Source of the DNA: GCA-003244245 sp036521655
GTDB lineage: Bacteria > Actinomycetota > Actinomycetes > Mycobacteriales > Pseudonocardiaceae
Assembly (NCBI GenBank): GCA_036521655.1
Contig: DATDHI010000264.1
Span: 1 to 10,895 of the forward strand
Length of the DNA: 10,895 nt
Reading direction: 5' to 3'
The notes beneath the pieces were generated by a model that was not told the origin of the DNA, did no database searches, and saw only the letters and a program-made list of their open reading frames with translations. Shown piece by piece: positions 1-7,132 of this stretch. The stretch's first letter is position 1; every line of letters starts with the position of its first letter. The position numbers and the translations under genes were made by a program.

Positions 1-537
1 AGCTCACTTGCTCAGAGATCTGGCCGCGTTCCACCGGGCCGACCCCCAGGGCCAGCTCTGGGCCGCGGCGATGGCCGACACCCTCACCGACGCCCACCAC
101 CACGCCCAGACCGCCCGCACCCTCGGGCACGACAGCCTCGACCCCGACGTTCTCAGCACGATCCGCCGCCGCTACCGCGGCGCCACCGCAGCCGGGATCA
201 GCGACAACACCACCCGCGCCGGGCCGCTGGCCAATGACGCGCTCACCCTCGCGAAGCGGTTCCGCAACCACGAGGACATGATCCTGCGGTTCGTGGTCGA
301 TCTTGCCGTGCCCTTCACGAACAACCAGAGTGAACGCGATGTCCGCCCCGCGAAGATCCAGCAGCGCACCTCCGGCGGATGCTGGCGCACCCTCGACGGC
401 GTCGCCGACTTCGCCGTCGTTCAGTCCTACCTGTCCACCGCCACCAAATGGGGCCTGGACAGCTTCACCGTCCTCACCCAACTATTCACCACCGGCGCAT
501 GGCTACCACCCGCCGCTACCCCCGGCTGAATAGCTAC
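1..537 (+). mobile_element. IS66-family insertion sequence, 3' part (left end outside window)
   Basis: The segment carries the C-terminal part of an IS66-type transposase that enters the window already open. The right end is placed at about 537 for two reasons. Just after the transposase stop, the complementary strand reads GTAGCTATTCAG, and IS66-family ends commonly begin with GTA. In addition, a minus-strand coding sequence resembling an alpha/beta hydrolase stops making sense exactly there. The boundary is an inference: the left terminal repeat and the 8-bp target duplication typical of the family cannot be checked, because the left end lies outside the window. Confidence 0.6.
2..529 (+). 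CDS. IS66-family transposase, C-terminal fragment (5' end outside window)
   Basis: This is a DDE transposase that moves its own insertion sequence. The frame is open to the window edge and begins AHLLRDL, which fits the conserved H-L-x-R-x-L region of IS66 transposases, so the TTG at 8 is not a real start. The signature block VPFTNNQSERDVRP follows, with the likely catalytic Glu encoded at 332-334. It is followed by a KIQQRTSGGCWRTLDG-like stretch and the SYLSTATKWG motif typical of the family C-terminus. The stop is TGA at 527-529. The upstream catalytic Asp residues lie outside the window, so it cannot be said whether the element is intact. The gene is unrelated to its neighbours and marks an insertion beside the tRNA-His gene. 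Confidence 0.9.
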   Translation, partial: AHLLRDLAAFHRADPQGQLWAAAMADTLTDAHHHAQTARTLGHDSLDPDVLSTIRRRYRGATAAGISDNTTRAGPLANDALTLAKRFRNHEDMILRFVVDLAVPFTNNQSERDVRPAKIQQRTSGGCWRTLDGVADFAVVQSYLSTATKWGLDSFTVLTQLFTTGAWLPPAATPG

Positions 538-615
538 GCCCAGCGGTCCGGCCAGCACAAGTACCGGCAAATCAGACGGGCCAGTGAGCTCGTGGTAGAC
601 CTCGACGCCTCTCAT
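538..615 (-). pseudogene. Alpha/beta-hydrolase 5' remnant cut by the IS66 element
   Basis: An ATG at 613-615 follows a good ribosome-binding site (AGGG, 8 nt upstream) and reads MRGVEVYHELTG, then PSDLPVLVLAGPLG. This resembles the first strand-loop-strand of alpha/beta hydrolases of the 3-oxoadipate enol-lactonase type, where a V-E-L-x-H-E-x-x-G segment precedes a P-V-L-V-L-x-x-x-L-G segment. Resemblance ends at codon 26 (538-540). After that the frame runs into the complement of the transposase and encodes unrelated residues. The catalytic Ser, Asp and His would all lie beyond the break, so the fragment has no function. A TTGACC hexamer at 650-655 (minus strand) could be a -35 element, but no convincing -10 follows. 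The family assignment rests on about 26 residues and is tentative. Confidence 0.5.
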
Positions 616-675
616 CCGTGTCACCCTAATGCCGGACACGTACGGCGCCGGTCAACGGGTCCGCGCAGAAAGCGG

Positions 676-751
676 TGGGGTGAGTGACGGGATTCGAACC
701 CGCGACATCCTGGACCACAACCAGGTGCTCTACCGGCTGAGCTACACCCAC
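676..751 (-). tRNA. tRNA-His (anticodon GTG)
   Basis: Read on the minus strand, the full cloverleaf is visible. The acceptor arm GTGGGTG pairs with CACTCAC (one G-U), the D arm is GCTC...GAGC, and the anticodon stem CCTGG/CCAGG encloses the loop TTGTGGT with anticodon GTG. The T arm GCGGG/CCCGT encloses TTCGAAT. The base before the acceptor (752) is G on the minus strand and pairs with C73 (679), giving the G-1:C73 identity pair of histidine tRNAs. CCA is encoded at 678-676. The gene sits directly downstream of orn. I recall an orn/tRNA-His pairing in mycobacteria, so this may be conserved synteny. Confidence 0.97.
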
Positions 752-773
752 CATGACGCTGGTAACCGCATAC

Positions 774-801
774 ATGATAGCTGGCGGCGGCGCCCGGTCA
801 T
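774..801 (-). promoter_or_regulatory. Candidate promoter of the tRNA-His gene
   Basis: On the minus strand a TATCAT hexamer (774-779, five of six matches to the -10 consensus) lies 16 nt downstream of ATGACC (796-801, four of six to the -35 consensus). Transcription would begin near 766, about 15 nt before the mature tRNA. The -35 overlaps the stop codon of orn. The -10 is good and the -35 weak, so this is a motif-based prediction only. Confidence 0.4.
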
Positions 802-1409
802 CCGCCGGGCAGCAGATCGAATACCGCCCGCGCGGCCGAGTGCGCCTCCTCGGAACTCGGACCCGGCTGGGGCACGAACACGGCCCGCCGGTAGTAGGCC
901 AGCTCCCGGATCGACTCGGTGATGTCGGCCAGCGCGCGGTGTGCCAGGCCTTTGGGCGGCTGCGCGTAGTAGACCCGGGGGTACCAGCGCCGGCACAGCT
1001 CCTTGATCGAGGAGACGTCGACCATCCGGTAGTGCAGGTGCCTGTCGAGCTCGGCCATGTCGCGCGCGAGGAATGCCCGATCGGTGCCTACCGAGTTGCC
1101 GGCCAGCGGCGCCGAGCGGGGCTCCGGTACCCAGCGGCGGACATAGCCGAGCACCTGCTGCTCGGCCTCGGCGACGCTCACGGTGGACAGCCGCGCCGCC
1201 TCGGTCAGGCCGGATTTCGCGTGCATCTCGCGTACCACGTCGGGCATCGACGCCAGCGTGGCGTCGTCGGCATGGATCACCACGTCAACGCCCTCGCCGA
1301 GCACCCGCAGCTGTCCGTCGGTCACCAGTGCGGCGATCTCGATGAGTGCGTCCTTGCCGAGGTCCAACCCCGTCATCTCGCAGTCGATCCACACCAGACG
1401 ATCATTCAC
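798..1409 (-). CDS. orn: Oligoribonuclease (DEDDh 3'-5' exoribonuclease)
   Basis: Orn degrades the 2-5 nt RNA pieces left by other RNases, and pGpG from cyclic-di-GMP turnover, to mononucleotides in the cytoplasm. The protein is 203 aa, slightly longer than the roughly 180-aa E. coli enzyme because of a short C-terminal extension. All five DEDDh residues are visible: D9 and E11 in WIDCEMTGL, D110 in NSVGTDRAF, and H157 and D162 in GLAHRALADI. The start is GTG (1407-1409), because the conserved N-terminus begins two residues later and upstream codons fall inside the preceding gene in another frame. Only 5 nt separate it from the stop of the YdbT-like gene, so it is probably co-transcribed with the dynamin/PH genes. 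Identification is very secure; co-regulation is inferred. Confidence 0.97.
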   Translation of the reverse strand: MNDRLVWIDCEMTGLDLGKDALIEIAALVTDGQLRVLGEGVDVVIHADDATLASMPDVVREMHAKSGLTEAARLSTVSVAEAEQQVLGYVRRWVPEPRSAPLAGNSVGTDRAFLARDMAELDRHLHYRMVDVSSIKELCRRWYPRVYYAQPPKGLAHRALADITESIRELAYYRRAVFVPQPGPSSEEAHSAARAVFDLLPGG

Positions 1410-1414
1410 ACCCC

Positions 1415-2935
1415 TCAGCCTAATCCCTGACCTGCGACGCGGCGCTGCACCACGTCGTGGTGCAGCAGGAATGGCTCGAGTAATTCCGGCACGGCTTGCG
1501 AGGCCACCGCCAGCCCGTCGGCGGTTCGGACGTCGATCACCCGGTACGCGCCGCCCCCGGCTGCGGTGGTGGCGGTCACGGTGACCAGGCCGGCGCGACG
1601 CTGGAACAACGACTGCGACACCGTCCAGCCGATCACCCCGCAGCGCTGCAGCGCGACCGTGCCGCGTGCCCCGGCACCGTGCCGGGTGACGAGATAGCGC
1701 CTGGTCAGCGCGTGTCCCAGGTTGCGGTAGGAGTCCACGGCGAGCACCACCGCCACGGGCAGCAGCCCCAGCGTGGCCCACGCCACCCAGGCCGGCACTC
1801 CAGCCAGCCACAGCGTCCCGGATCCCACCAGCACTGGCAGCACGGCGCGCACCAGCCGCCGGCGCAGCGCCACCACCGGGTGCCGGTGCAATGCCGCGCA
1901 GGTGGGGGAGGGGCGCTCGGCGAGCACCGCCCCGGACACCCGGTGCGCCTCCTCCCGCGGGGCGGGCGGTAGCAGGGCGCCCCGGCCGTGGCCGCGGCGG
2001 CCGCCCAGCCCGGTGGCCACCGCAACGGTCCGTGCCCCGCGCCCGACCCGTAACAACGCCGGCTCGACCACCTCGACCCCCCGCAGCCGGCGTTCCTCCA
2101 ACGACACCGATCGGGAGGTGAACAGTCCCCGCCGGATCCGCAGGGTGCCGCCGGGCTCGCGGATCAGCCGGAAGCCCCACCACGCCTCGACGAAGATCAG
2201 CACGGAGCCCAGCAGCGCGATCACCAGCAGGGCAACTGCGAAGACGAGGACGTCGAGCCACAGCGGCGCGAAGCTCAGTTGCTGCCGGACGCCGCTGAGA
2301 TCCGCGACGTCGGAGGGTTGCACGCCGAGGTCGTTGAGAAAGCGCCATAATGCTCCGCCGACCGCGCCGACCGCGACCAGGCTGGACACCGTTAGCGGGG
2401 CGAAACGCAGCCAGGACCAGTCCAGGTCAGCCAAGGTCGTAGCGGTATCGGGCGCTGGATCACGGGCGTCCCCCGGGACGAGCTCCGCGATGTCGGGCCG
2501 ATCCAGCAGGCGCTGCCGTACCCGGTCGGCCTCGGCCGCGGACACCGCGTCCAGGCTCAGCTCCCTCGATTCGACGCCCTCAGTGCGCTCCCCGGTCCCG
2601 ATCCTGACGACTGACAGTCCGAACAGCCGGTGTCCCAGACCGGCGGTGATGTCAACGCTGCGGATCCGGTCTCGCGGGACCGACCGGGTACTGCGGACCA
2701 GCAACCCGGAGCGAAGTTCGATGCGCTCGCTGGTGATCCGGTACCGGGTGGTCAGCCAGCGAAGCACGCCATGGAGCACGACCGCCAGTAGGCCGAACAG
2801 CAACCCGGAGACGTGCCAGCCCACGTCCTGCCGGACGCCGAGCACCACCACGACGGCGATCACCGGCAGGAACCCGGCAAGCAGGCGCAGGGGAGTGACC
2901 GCGAGCATCCGCGGGTCCAGCCGCTGCCAGGTCAT
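1415..2935 (-). CDS. YdbT-like membrane protein with bacterial PH (bPH2/DUF304) domains
   Basis: This is a 506-aa integral membrane protein. Likely membrane segments are at about residues 13-33, 41-60, 179-199, 227-250 and 364-401. Three cytosolic PH-like (bPH2) regions alternate with them. The first (about 62-145) contains YRITSERIELRSGLL followed by VPRDRIRSVDI and LFGLSVVRIGTG. The second is at about 255-335 and the third at about 410-490. This alternation of membrane pairs and bPH2 domains is the YdbT architecture. In Bacillus, ydbS-ydbT belongs to the SigW envelope-stress regulon and contributes to resistance against antimicrobials from other bacilli; the biochemical role is unknown. The ATG overlaps the stop of the small PH gene by 4 nt (ATGA), which implies translational coupling and probably a complex of the two. 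The second domain is the least well conserved. Confidence 0.85.
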   Translation of the reverse strand: MTWQRLDPRMLAVTPLRLLAGFLPVIAVVVVLGVRQDVGWHVSGLLFGLLAVVLHGVLRWLTTRYRITSERIELRSGLLVRSTRSVPRDRIRSVDITAGLGHRLFGLSVVRIGTGERTEGVESRELSLDAVSAAEADRVRQRLLDRPDIAELVPGDARDPAPDTATTLADLDWSWLRFAPLTVSSLVAVGAVGGALWRFLNDLGVQPSDVADLSGVRQQLSFAPLWLDVLVFAVALLVIALLGSVLIFVEAWWGFRLIREPGGTLRIRRGLFTSRSVSLEERRLRGVEVVEPALLRVGRGARTVAVATGLGGRRGHGRGALLPPAPREEAHRVSGAVLAERPSPTCAALHRHPVVALRRRLVRAVLPVLVGSGTLWLAGVPAWVAWATLGLLPVAVVLAVDSYRNLGHALTRRYLVTRHGAGARGTVALQRCGVIGWTVSQSLFQRRAGLVTVTATTAAGGGAYRVIDVRTADGLAVASQAVPELLEPFLLHHDVVQRRVAGQGLG

Positions 2936-3426
2936 GTGGCGTCCCCTTGCGTCGCCTGGGTGGTCCGGGTGAGCTGCTCGACGAGGTCCTCCGCCAGCGC
3001 CCGGTCCAACCCGGCGAGCCGCAGCGCCCCGGCGGCCGAGGCAGTGGTGACCGTGACCGTGGCGAGCCCGAACAGCTGCTGCAGCGGCCCGCGTTCAGTG
3101 TCCACGGTCTGGATCCGCGACATCGGAGCCACCCGCCACTCCTGGCTGATCCAGCCCGCAGAGGTGTAGACAGCGTCGTCAGTGGTCTCCCACCGGTGCA
3201 CCCGGAACCGCCACCGCGGCATCACCAGCACGTAGCCCAGCCCGACGATGAGCACCGCCGCGGAGCACACGGTCAGCCACGACCGCGCGTCAGCCCAGGT
3301 GACCAGCCCGATGGCCAGCGGGATGAGGACGACCGCAACCTCGAGCGCGGCCTGGGTGGTCCACCAGGAGATCGCGCGGCGGCTCACCAGATGACGCGGC
3401 GGACGTAACCGGAGCTGCTCGGTCAT
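2932..3426 (-). CDS. YdbS-like small membrane protein with one bacterial PH domain
   Basis: This 164-aa protein has two membrane segments near the N-terminus (about 25-45 and 52-70) and then one bPH2 domain (about 72-150). The domain shows the family pattern: WRFRVHRWETTDDAVY, an aromatic-Gly turn and I-S-Q-E-W-R, then the conserved V-P-like segment APMSRIQTVDTERGPLQQLFGLATV. It matches YdbS, the usual partner of YdbT, and its stop overlaps the YdbT-like start by 4 nt. The start ATG lies 25 nt after the iniC-like stop, and only a weak ribosome-binding site (CAGG) precedes it, so translation may depend on ribosomes arriving from upstream. The function is not known. The fold suggests a membrane-surface adaptor, and adjacency to dynamins suggests joint action at the membrane, which is inference. 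Confidence 0.85.
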   Translation of the reverse strand: MTEQLRLRPPRHLVSRRAISWWTTQAALEVAVVLIPLAIGLVTWADARSWLTVCSAAVLIVGLGYVLVMPRWRFRVHRWETTDDAVYTSAGWISQEWRVAPMSRIQTVDTERGPLQQLFGLATVTVTTASAAGALRLAGLDRALAEDLVEQLTRTTQATQGDAT

Positions 3427-3451
3427 GCCTGACGCTGCCGAATGGCGACGT

Positions 3452-4939
3452 TCATCGCTGGAGCCGGGCGAGAATGCCCTCGCAGCTGCGTACCACTACG
3501 CGGGCGCGGTCGCCCGCGGCGCGATCGGACAACGGGCTCTCAGCGCGTCGCTGCCAGCGTCCCAGCGCCGCGATCGCGGCCTCGCGGAGTTCCGCGGGTT
3601 GGGCATCGGGTGCCAGACCGAGCCGGCTGGGGGTCGCGGCACCTTGCCCGCCGAGCAGCCGCTCAGCATCGGAGCGGGCGTCGGCCGGCAGCCGTACGTC
3701 GGGAGCGCGCAGCTCGGCCAGTAGCCGCAGCTCCCGGAACTCGTGCGCACCGGCGAGGATCCGCTCCACCTCACCGGCCAGCTGGGCTGCCTGGGGATGG
3801 GGCTGCTCGCGCAGGATGCGGTCGACGAGCAGCAGCGCCGACCGCGCCTTGAGCACGTCCCGGCGCTCGGTGAACTGGGTGGTCAGCACCTCGCGCAGCT
3901 CGTCCAGGCCACTACGCCGGACCAGTTCCGCGGCGAGCCCGGCCGGTTCGCGGTGCCCTTGGCGGATCAAGGTGGTCGCCAGCCGCAGCCCGAACAACCC
4001 GAACCGGTCCAACAACGCGGCCCGAGTCTGGGCCGGCACGCTCGGGTGCGCCTCCGGTGCCGAGAACCGGTCGGCCGACAGCAGCAGCGCGTCCAGCTCG
4101 GACCGGGACGCCTGTGCCAGCTCGCAGAGCGCGCTGAACTCCGCCTGCCGCAGCGTGCGGGCAGTCTCGGCGAGCAGGCCGGCCACCGCGACCACGGTCT
4201 GGCACAGCCGGCGCACCTTGGGGTCGGCCCGGTAACGGCGGGCGACTTGGCGCGCGGAGACCAGGGCGTCGAACCGGCCGGCTCCGATCTCGTCGGCCCG
4301 GGAGAGCACCGCAACCGTGTTGACCACCGCGGCGGGGGCACTGACCTGGTCCTGGAACGACTCGAGGAACCGCACGTCGCTGGAGTGCATGTGGCGCATG
4401 AGGTAGACGACGGCGTCTGCCTCCGAGGGGCGGTCCTCGGGTGCGAGTAGCGCCACCGACCGCGCCGAGACCTGCGTCGACAGCGACGCGATACCCGGGG
4501 TGTCGATCAACGTGGTGATGCGCAAGCTGCGCGAGGGCCAGTCGACGAGCAGCCGCTCGACGTCCTCGGGTGCGCTGCCCCGAAGGTCGAACTCCAGCCG
4601 GCCGTCGGTCCGGTTCAGCGGCAGCTGCCGGGGCGGCCCCTGGCGGGGAGTCAGGGTGACCCGCGGGCTCGGGGCGTCCCGGTACCAGGTGACGATCCGG
4701 GTGCACTCGCCGGCGTCGGTCGGCGCGATCTGCTCCCCGACCAGGGCGTTGAGCAGCGTCGACTTGCCGGCTTTGATCTTGCCCGCAATGGCCACCCGCA
4801 GGGGTTCGTCGAGCCGGTCCATCTGGTCGCGCAGCAGGGCGGCGGTGGGCCGGCTGTCGCGGTAAGCCTCAGCTGCCCGCTGCAACACCGTCCGGACCGC
4901 CACGCCGATGCTGGGGGTGGACCCGTTCGGTGAGTTCAC
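3452..4939 (-). CDS. iniC: Dynamin-like GTPase, IniC-type (no membrane segment)
   Basis: This 495-aa protein belongs to the bacterial dynamin-like GTPases. Visible GTPase motifs are G1 at GKIKAGKS (residues 53-60), a G2 Thr at T80 in ECTR, G3 at DTPG (146-149) and G4-like SRAD (213-216). The rest is Ala/Leu/Arg-rich helix, as expected for the dynamin stalk. Unlike its upstream partner it has no hydrophobic paddle, so membrane contact probably comes through that partner. The GTG start at 4937-4939 overlaps the iniA-like stop by 4 nt (GTGA), with a strong AGGGAAGG ribosome-binding site upstream. The gene order iniB-iniA-iniC and the size match the isoniazid-inducible mycobacterial locus, which is the basis for the symbol. 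The G4 motif departs from the usual N/T-K-x-D. Confidence 0.85.
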   Translation of the reverse strand: MNSPNGSTPSIGVAVRTVLQRAAEAYRDSRPTAALLRDQMDRLDEPLRVAIAGKIKAGKSTLLNALVGEQIAPTDAGECTRIVTWYRDAPSPRVTLTPRQGPPRQLPLNRTDGRLEFDLRGSAPEDVERLLVDWPSRSLRITTLIDTPGIASLSTQVSARSVALLAPEDRPSEADAVVYLMRHMHSSDVRFLESFQDQVSAPAAVVNTVAVLSRADEIGAGRFDALVSARQVARRYRADPKVRRLCQTVVAVAGLLAETARTLRQAEFSALCELAQASRSELDALLLSADRFSAPEAHPSVPAQTRAALLDRFGLFGLRLATTLIRQGHREPAGLAAELVRRSGLDELREVLTTQFTERRDVLKARSALLLVDRILREQPHPQAAQLAGEVERILAGAHEFRELRLLAELRAPDVRLPADARSDAERLLGGQGAATPSRLGLAPDAQPAELREAAIAALGRWQRRAESPLSDRAAGDRARVVVRSCEGILARLQR

Positions 4940-6789
4940 GACCGCCTTCCCTGGTCGCTCAGCAGTGCGCGGGCGTCAGAACGGAGCACATCGAGCTGCT
5001 CCAGCTCGGCCTGGATCTGGTGGATCCGCTGCTGGCGCTGCGATCCGTCGGTGTTCGCGGCCTTCTCCGCCGCATGGATGGACTCCGACAGCGAGCGATT
5101 CAGCTCGGTCGCCACCTCCACGAAGTGGTCCCGCAGCAGCCGCTGGACCTGCCGCAGCCGGTCCCGGCATTCCTTGCCGACGTGAAAGATCACATCGTCG
5201 GCCTGCTTGCGGAGCAGCATCTGCGCCTCGGCCTGCTGCCGTTTCAAGCGGTTGGCCCGATCGTCCCGCAGCGTCTTGGCTCCCATAGCCACACCTGCGC
5301 CGATGGCGACCGGGTTGAACATGGTGATCCCGAAGACCACCGTCGACAACATGCCGACCATAAGAAGGCCGAAGTACCCACCCCGTGCGCCGATCAGCAA
5401 CTTGCCGCCGAGCTTGGGGTTGTCGACGTGGGGCGCCACCAGATCGGGCACCTCGCCCAACGTGGTGGGCGCATCGCCTAACTGAAGCGTGGGGAGCAGC
5501 TCGCCACCATCCTCGGCGAAGTTCTCCGCCACCTGATGGGCGATCCACTGCGTCCGCTGGTTCGCCCACACGAAGTTCTCCGAGGTGGCCGCGGCGAGCT
5601 GCTGATTGAGCCACTCGGTGAACTGTTCCCAGATGGCGCTCGGGTCAGCCTGCTCCAGGGCCGTCTCGCCGTCGCGGATGATCTGCTTCAACCGGTCGCG
5701 CAGGTCGAACTCGATGTCGGCGTTCAGGTCGGCCATCCCGTCGCCGAGCGTCTGCTGCCATCGTGACGACCGGCGGTGCAGGTCGTCGGCGCGGGCCTTG
5801 GCTGCCTCCAGCTCGGCCATCAGTGCCCCGCCGTCGTCGGGGTTGCGCTGCGCGGCCAGCTCGGCGCGCAGCGACACCGCGAGGTGGTCAGTGACCGTGA
5901 AGATGTCGTGCGCCACCGAGCGGCGGCTCAGCCGGTCGGCGTGTGCCACCGCGCCCAGCAGGTAGCTCACCAGCTCCCGGAACCCGGACTCCTCGTGCAG
6001 CTGCTTGTCGTCGGTGCGCATCCCGTGCAATCGCAGTGCCGAGGACACCGGCAACAGGTCCGCTTCCACCTTGGCGCCAGCCAGGTGCACCCGGTCGAGC
6101 TCAGCGATGCGCCGCCACTGCGGGTAAAGATCGGTCTTGGTGAGCACGCAGGCCACGTTGGGACACAGCTTCGTCGCCTGGCGCAGGAAGTCGATCTCGG
6201 GCTCGGAGTACTCCTGGGATGCATCGGAGACCAGCAGCACGGCGTCGGCCGTGGGCAGCTCGGCCAAGGTGCTCGCCGTGTGCACCGAGCTGAGTCCGCC
6301 GACCCCGGTGGTGTCGACCAGGACCAGCCCGTCGGCCAGTATCTGGCGCGGGATGCCGACCTCGGCGCGCAGCAGGTGCTGCCGGTTGTCCGGGTTGCCC
6401 GCCTCCGAGACGTGGCCGGCGAGGTTTTCGATGGGCACCTCGACCCGCTCGGCGGCCTGCTGTGTTCTGTCGGTGGTCGCTGCGCTGCCGTTCGGGTTGC
6501 CCGTTCCCCGCACCAGGGTCGCGATGGGGGTCTTCGCGTAGTAGACCTCGGTCGGAACGGCAGTGGCCACGTCGTCATCCACCGGGCACACCGGGGCGTC
6601 GACCAGCGCGTTGACCAGCTGGCTCTTGCCCTGCTTGAACTCGCCGACGATCAGCACCCGCACGGTCGGGTCGAGCAGCCGGCGGCGGGTGTGGCCCAGC
6701 CGCTCCGCCAGGTCGGGCCGGTCGGCGGCCTGGGTGGCGCGAATGGCGCGGTCGACGACGTCCAAGCCTGCCGGTGCTGCTGTGCTCAC
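4936..6789 (-). CDS. iniA: Dynamin-like GTPase, IniA-type (with membrane paddle)
   Basis: This 617-aa bacterial dynamin has G1 at GEFKQGKS (49-56), a G2 Thr within TAVPT (76-80), G3 at DTTG (159-162) and G4 at TKTD (217-220). A long helical stalk follows. Then comes a hydrophobic segment at about 471-505 containing GLLMVGMLSTVVFGITMF, the expected membrane-inserting paddle, and a charged helical C-terminus (510-605) completes the stalk. Mycobacterial IniA is a membrane-remodelling dynamin linked to tolerance of isoniazid and ethambutol. The start is GTG at 6787-6789, with GAGAGG 8 nt upstream. The next ATG in frame is far too deep, inside the GTPase. The gene begins 32 nt after a strong hairpin, so read-through past that hairpin, or an unrecognised promoter, must drive it. 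It is translationally coupled to the iniC-like gene. Confidence 0.9.
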   Translation of the reverse strand: MSTAAPAGLDVVDRAIRATQAADRPDLAERLGHTRRRLLDPTVRVLIVGEFKQGKSQLVNALVDAPVCPVDDDVATAVPTEVYYAKTPIATLVRGTGNPNGSAATTDRTQQAAERVEVPIENLAGHVSEAGNPDNRQHLLRAEVGIPRQILADGLVLVDTTGVGGLSSVHTASTLAELPTADAVLLVSDASQEYSEPEIDFLRQATKLCPNVACVLTKTDLYPQWRRIAELDRVHLAGAKVEADLLPVSSALRLHGMRTDDKQLHEESGFRELVSYLLGAVAHADRLSRRSVAHDIFTVTDHLAVSLRAELAAQRNPDDGGALMAELEAAKARADDLHRRSSRWQQTLGDGMADLNADIEFDLRDRLKQIIRDGETALEQADPSAIWEQFTEWLNQQLAAATSENFVWANQRTQWIAHQVAENFAEDGGELLPTLQLGDAPTTLGEVPDLVAPHVDNPKLGGKLLIGARGGYFGLLMVGMLSTVVFGITMFNPVAIGAGVAMGAKTLRDDRANRLKRQQAEAQMLLRKQADDVIFHVGKECRDRLRQVQRLLRDHFVEVATELNRSLSESIHAAEKAANTDGSQRQQRIHQIQAELEQLDVLRSDARALLSDQGRRS

Positions 6790-6821
6790 TACGGTGGCCT
6801 CTCGTGCTACCCGGTCATACG

Positions 6822-6861
6822 ACCAGCTCCGCCACCCCTGGACGGGGATGGCGGAGCTGGT
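6822..6861 (-). terminator. Strong hairpin between the 67-aa gene and iniA (terminator or attenuator)
   Basis: A 13-bp perfect stem (6822-6834 with 6849-6861), extended by CCCC/GGGG (6835-6838 with 6844-6847, bulged A at 6848), encloses a 5-nt loop. No U-run follows, but many actinobacterial terminators lack one. It shares the 15-nt core CAGCTCCGCCACCCC with the hairpin at 7354-7407. Because the dynamin genes begin 32 nt later with no clear promoter, partial termination is a plausible way of setting their level. Confidence 0.65.
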
Positions 6862-6928
6862 GTGGTGCTCAGCCCACCGGAGGCTACTCCTGGCGGGGTC
6901 AGCCGCCCGGTGTGGTCTGCGGGCCGGC

Positions 6929-7132
6929 TCAGAGGACGTGGAAGTCGTCCAGGATGTGGTTATCGGAAACGTTGATCGCTGGGCTCACGTTGACGTTGGC
7001 GAAGCCGTACTGCTCCGTGTGGGTGAAGGCCGAGTCGTAGTTGTGTGACTCGTAGCTGTTGTCGTGGACGTAGGTGTTGTACGAGTGCTCGGTGTTGTAC
7101 GAGTCGTTGATGTGCGAGTGGTGCTTCGACAT
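6929..7132 (-). CDS. 67-aa His/Asn/Ser/Tyr-rich protein resembling the IniB tail
   Basis: This is a small protein of low complexity with no known domain, signal peptide or membrane segment. It begins MSKHHSHINDSYNTEHSYN and is dominated by H, N, S, Y, D and T, a composition unlike a chance frame in this high-GC genome. AFTHTEQYG (about residues 35-43) closely matches AITHTDQHG near the C-terminus of the IniB-like neighbour, and NDSYN echoes NDSFN there, so it looks like a paralogue of the tail without the N-terminal IniB domain. The ATG at 7130-7132 has a good ribosome-binding site (GGGAG, 10 nt spacing). Its upstream region and its downstream hairpin also match those of the IniB-like gene, which supports a real, independently transcribed gene. 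Its function is unknown. A structural or surface-layer role, or a partner of the larger protein, is speculation. Confidence 0.75.
   Translation of the reverse strand: MSKHHSHINDSYNTEHSYNTYVHDNSYESHNYDSAFTHTEQYGFANVNVSPAINVSDNHILDDFHVL

Noticed and set aside
753..1430. A 225-codon plus-strand frame opposite orn
   Set aside because: It is antisense to a gene with all catalytic residues intact and has no recognisable protein features.
798..2348. A 516-codon minus-strand frame containing orn at its end
   Set aside because: Only the last 203 codons match oligoribonuclease. The upstream part is an Arg/Gly/Ala-rich shadow of the YdbT-like gene, and the GTG at 1407-1409 is the fitting start.
6805..6825. 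A possible iniA promoter (minus-strand TATGAC near 6812-6817)
   Set aside because: The -10 match is only partial, no -35 lies at a suitable distance and the sequence overlaps the base of the hairpin region.
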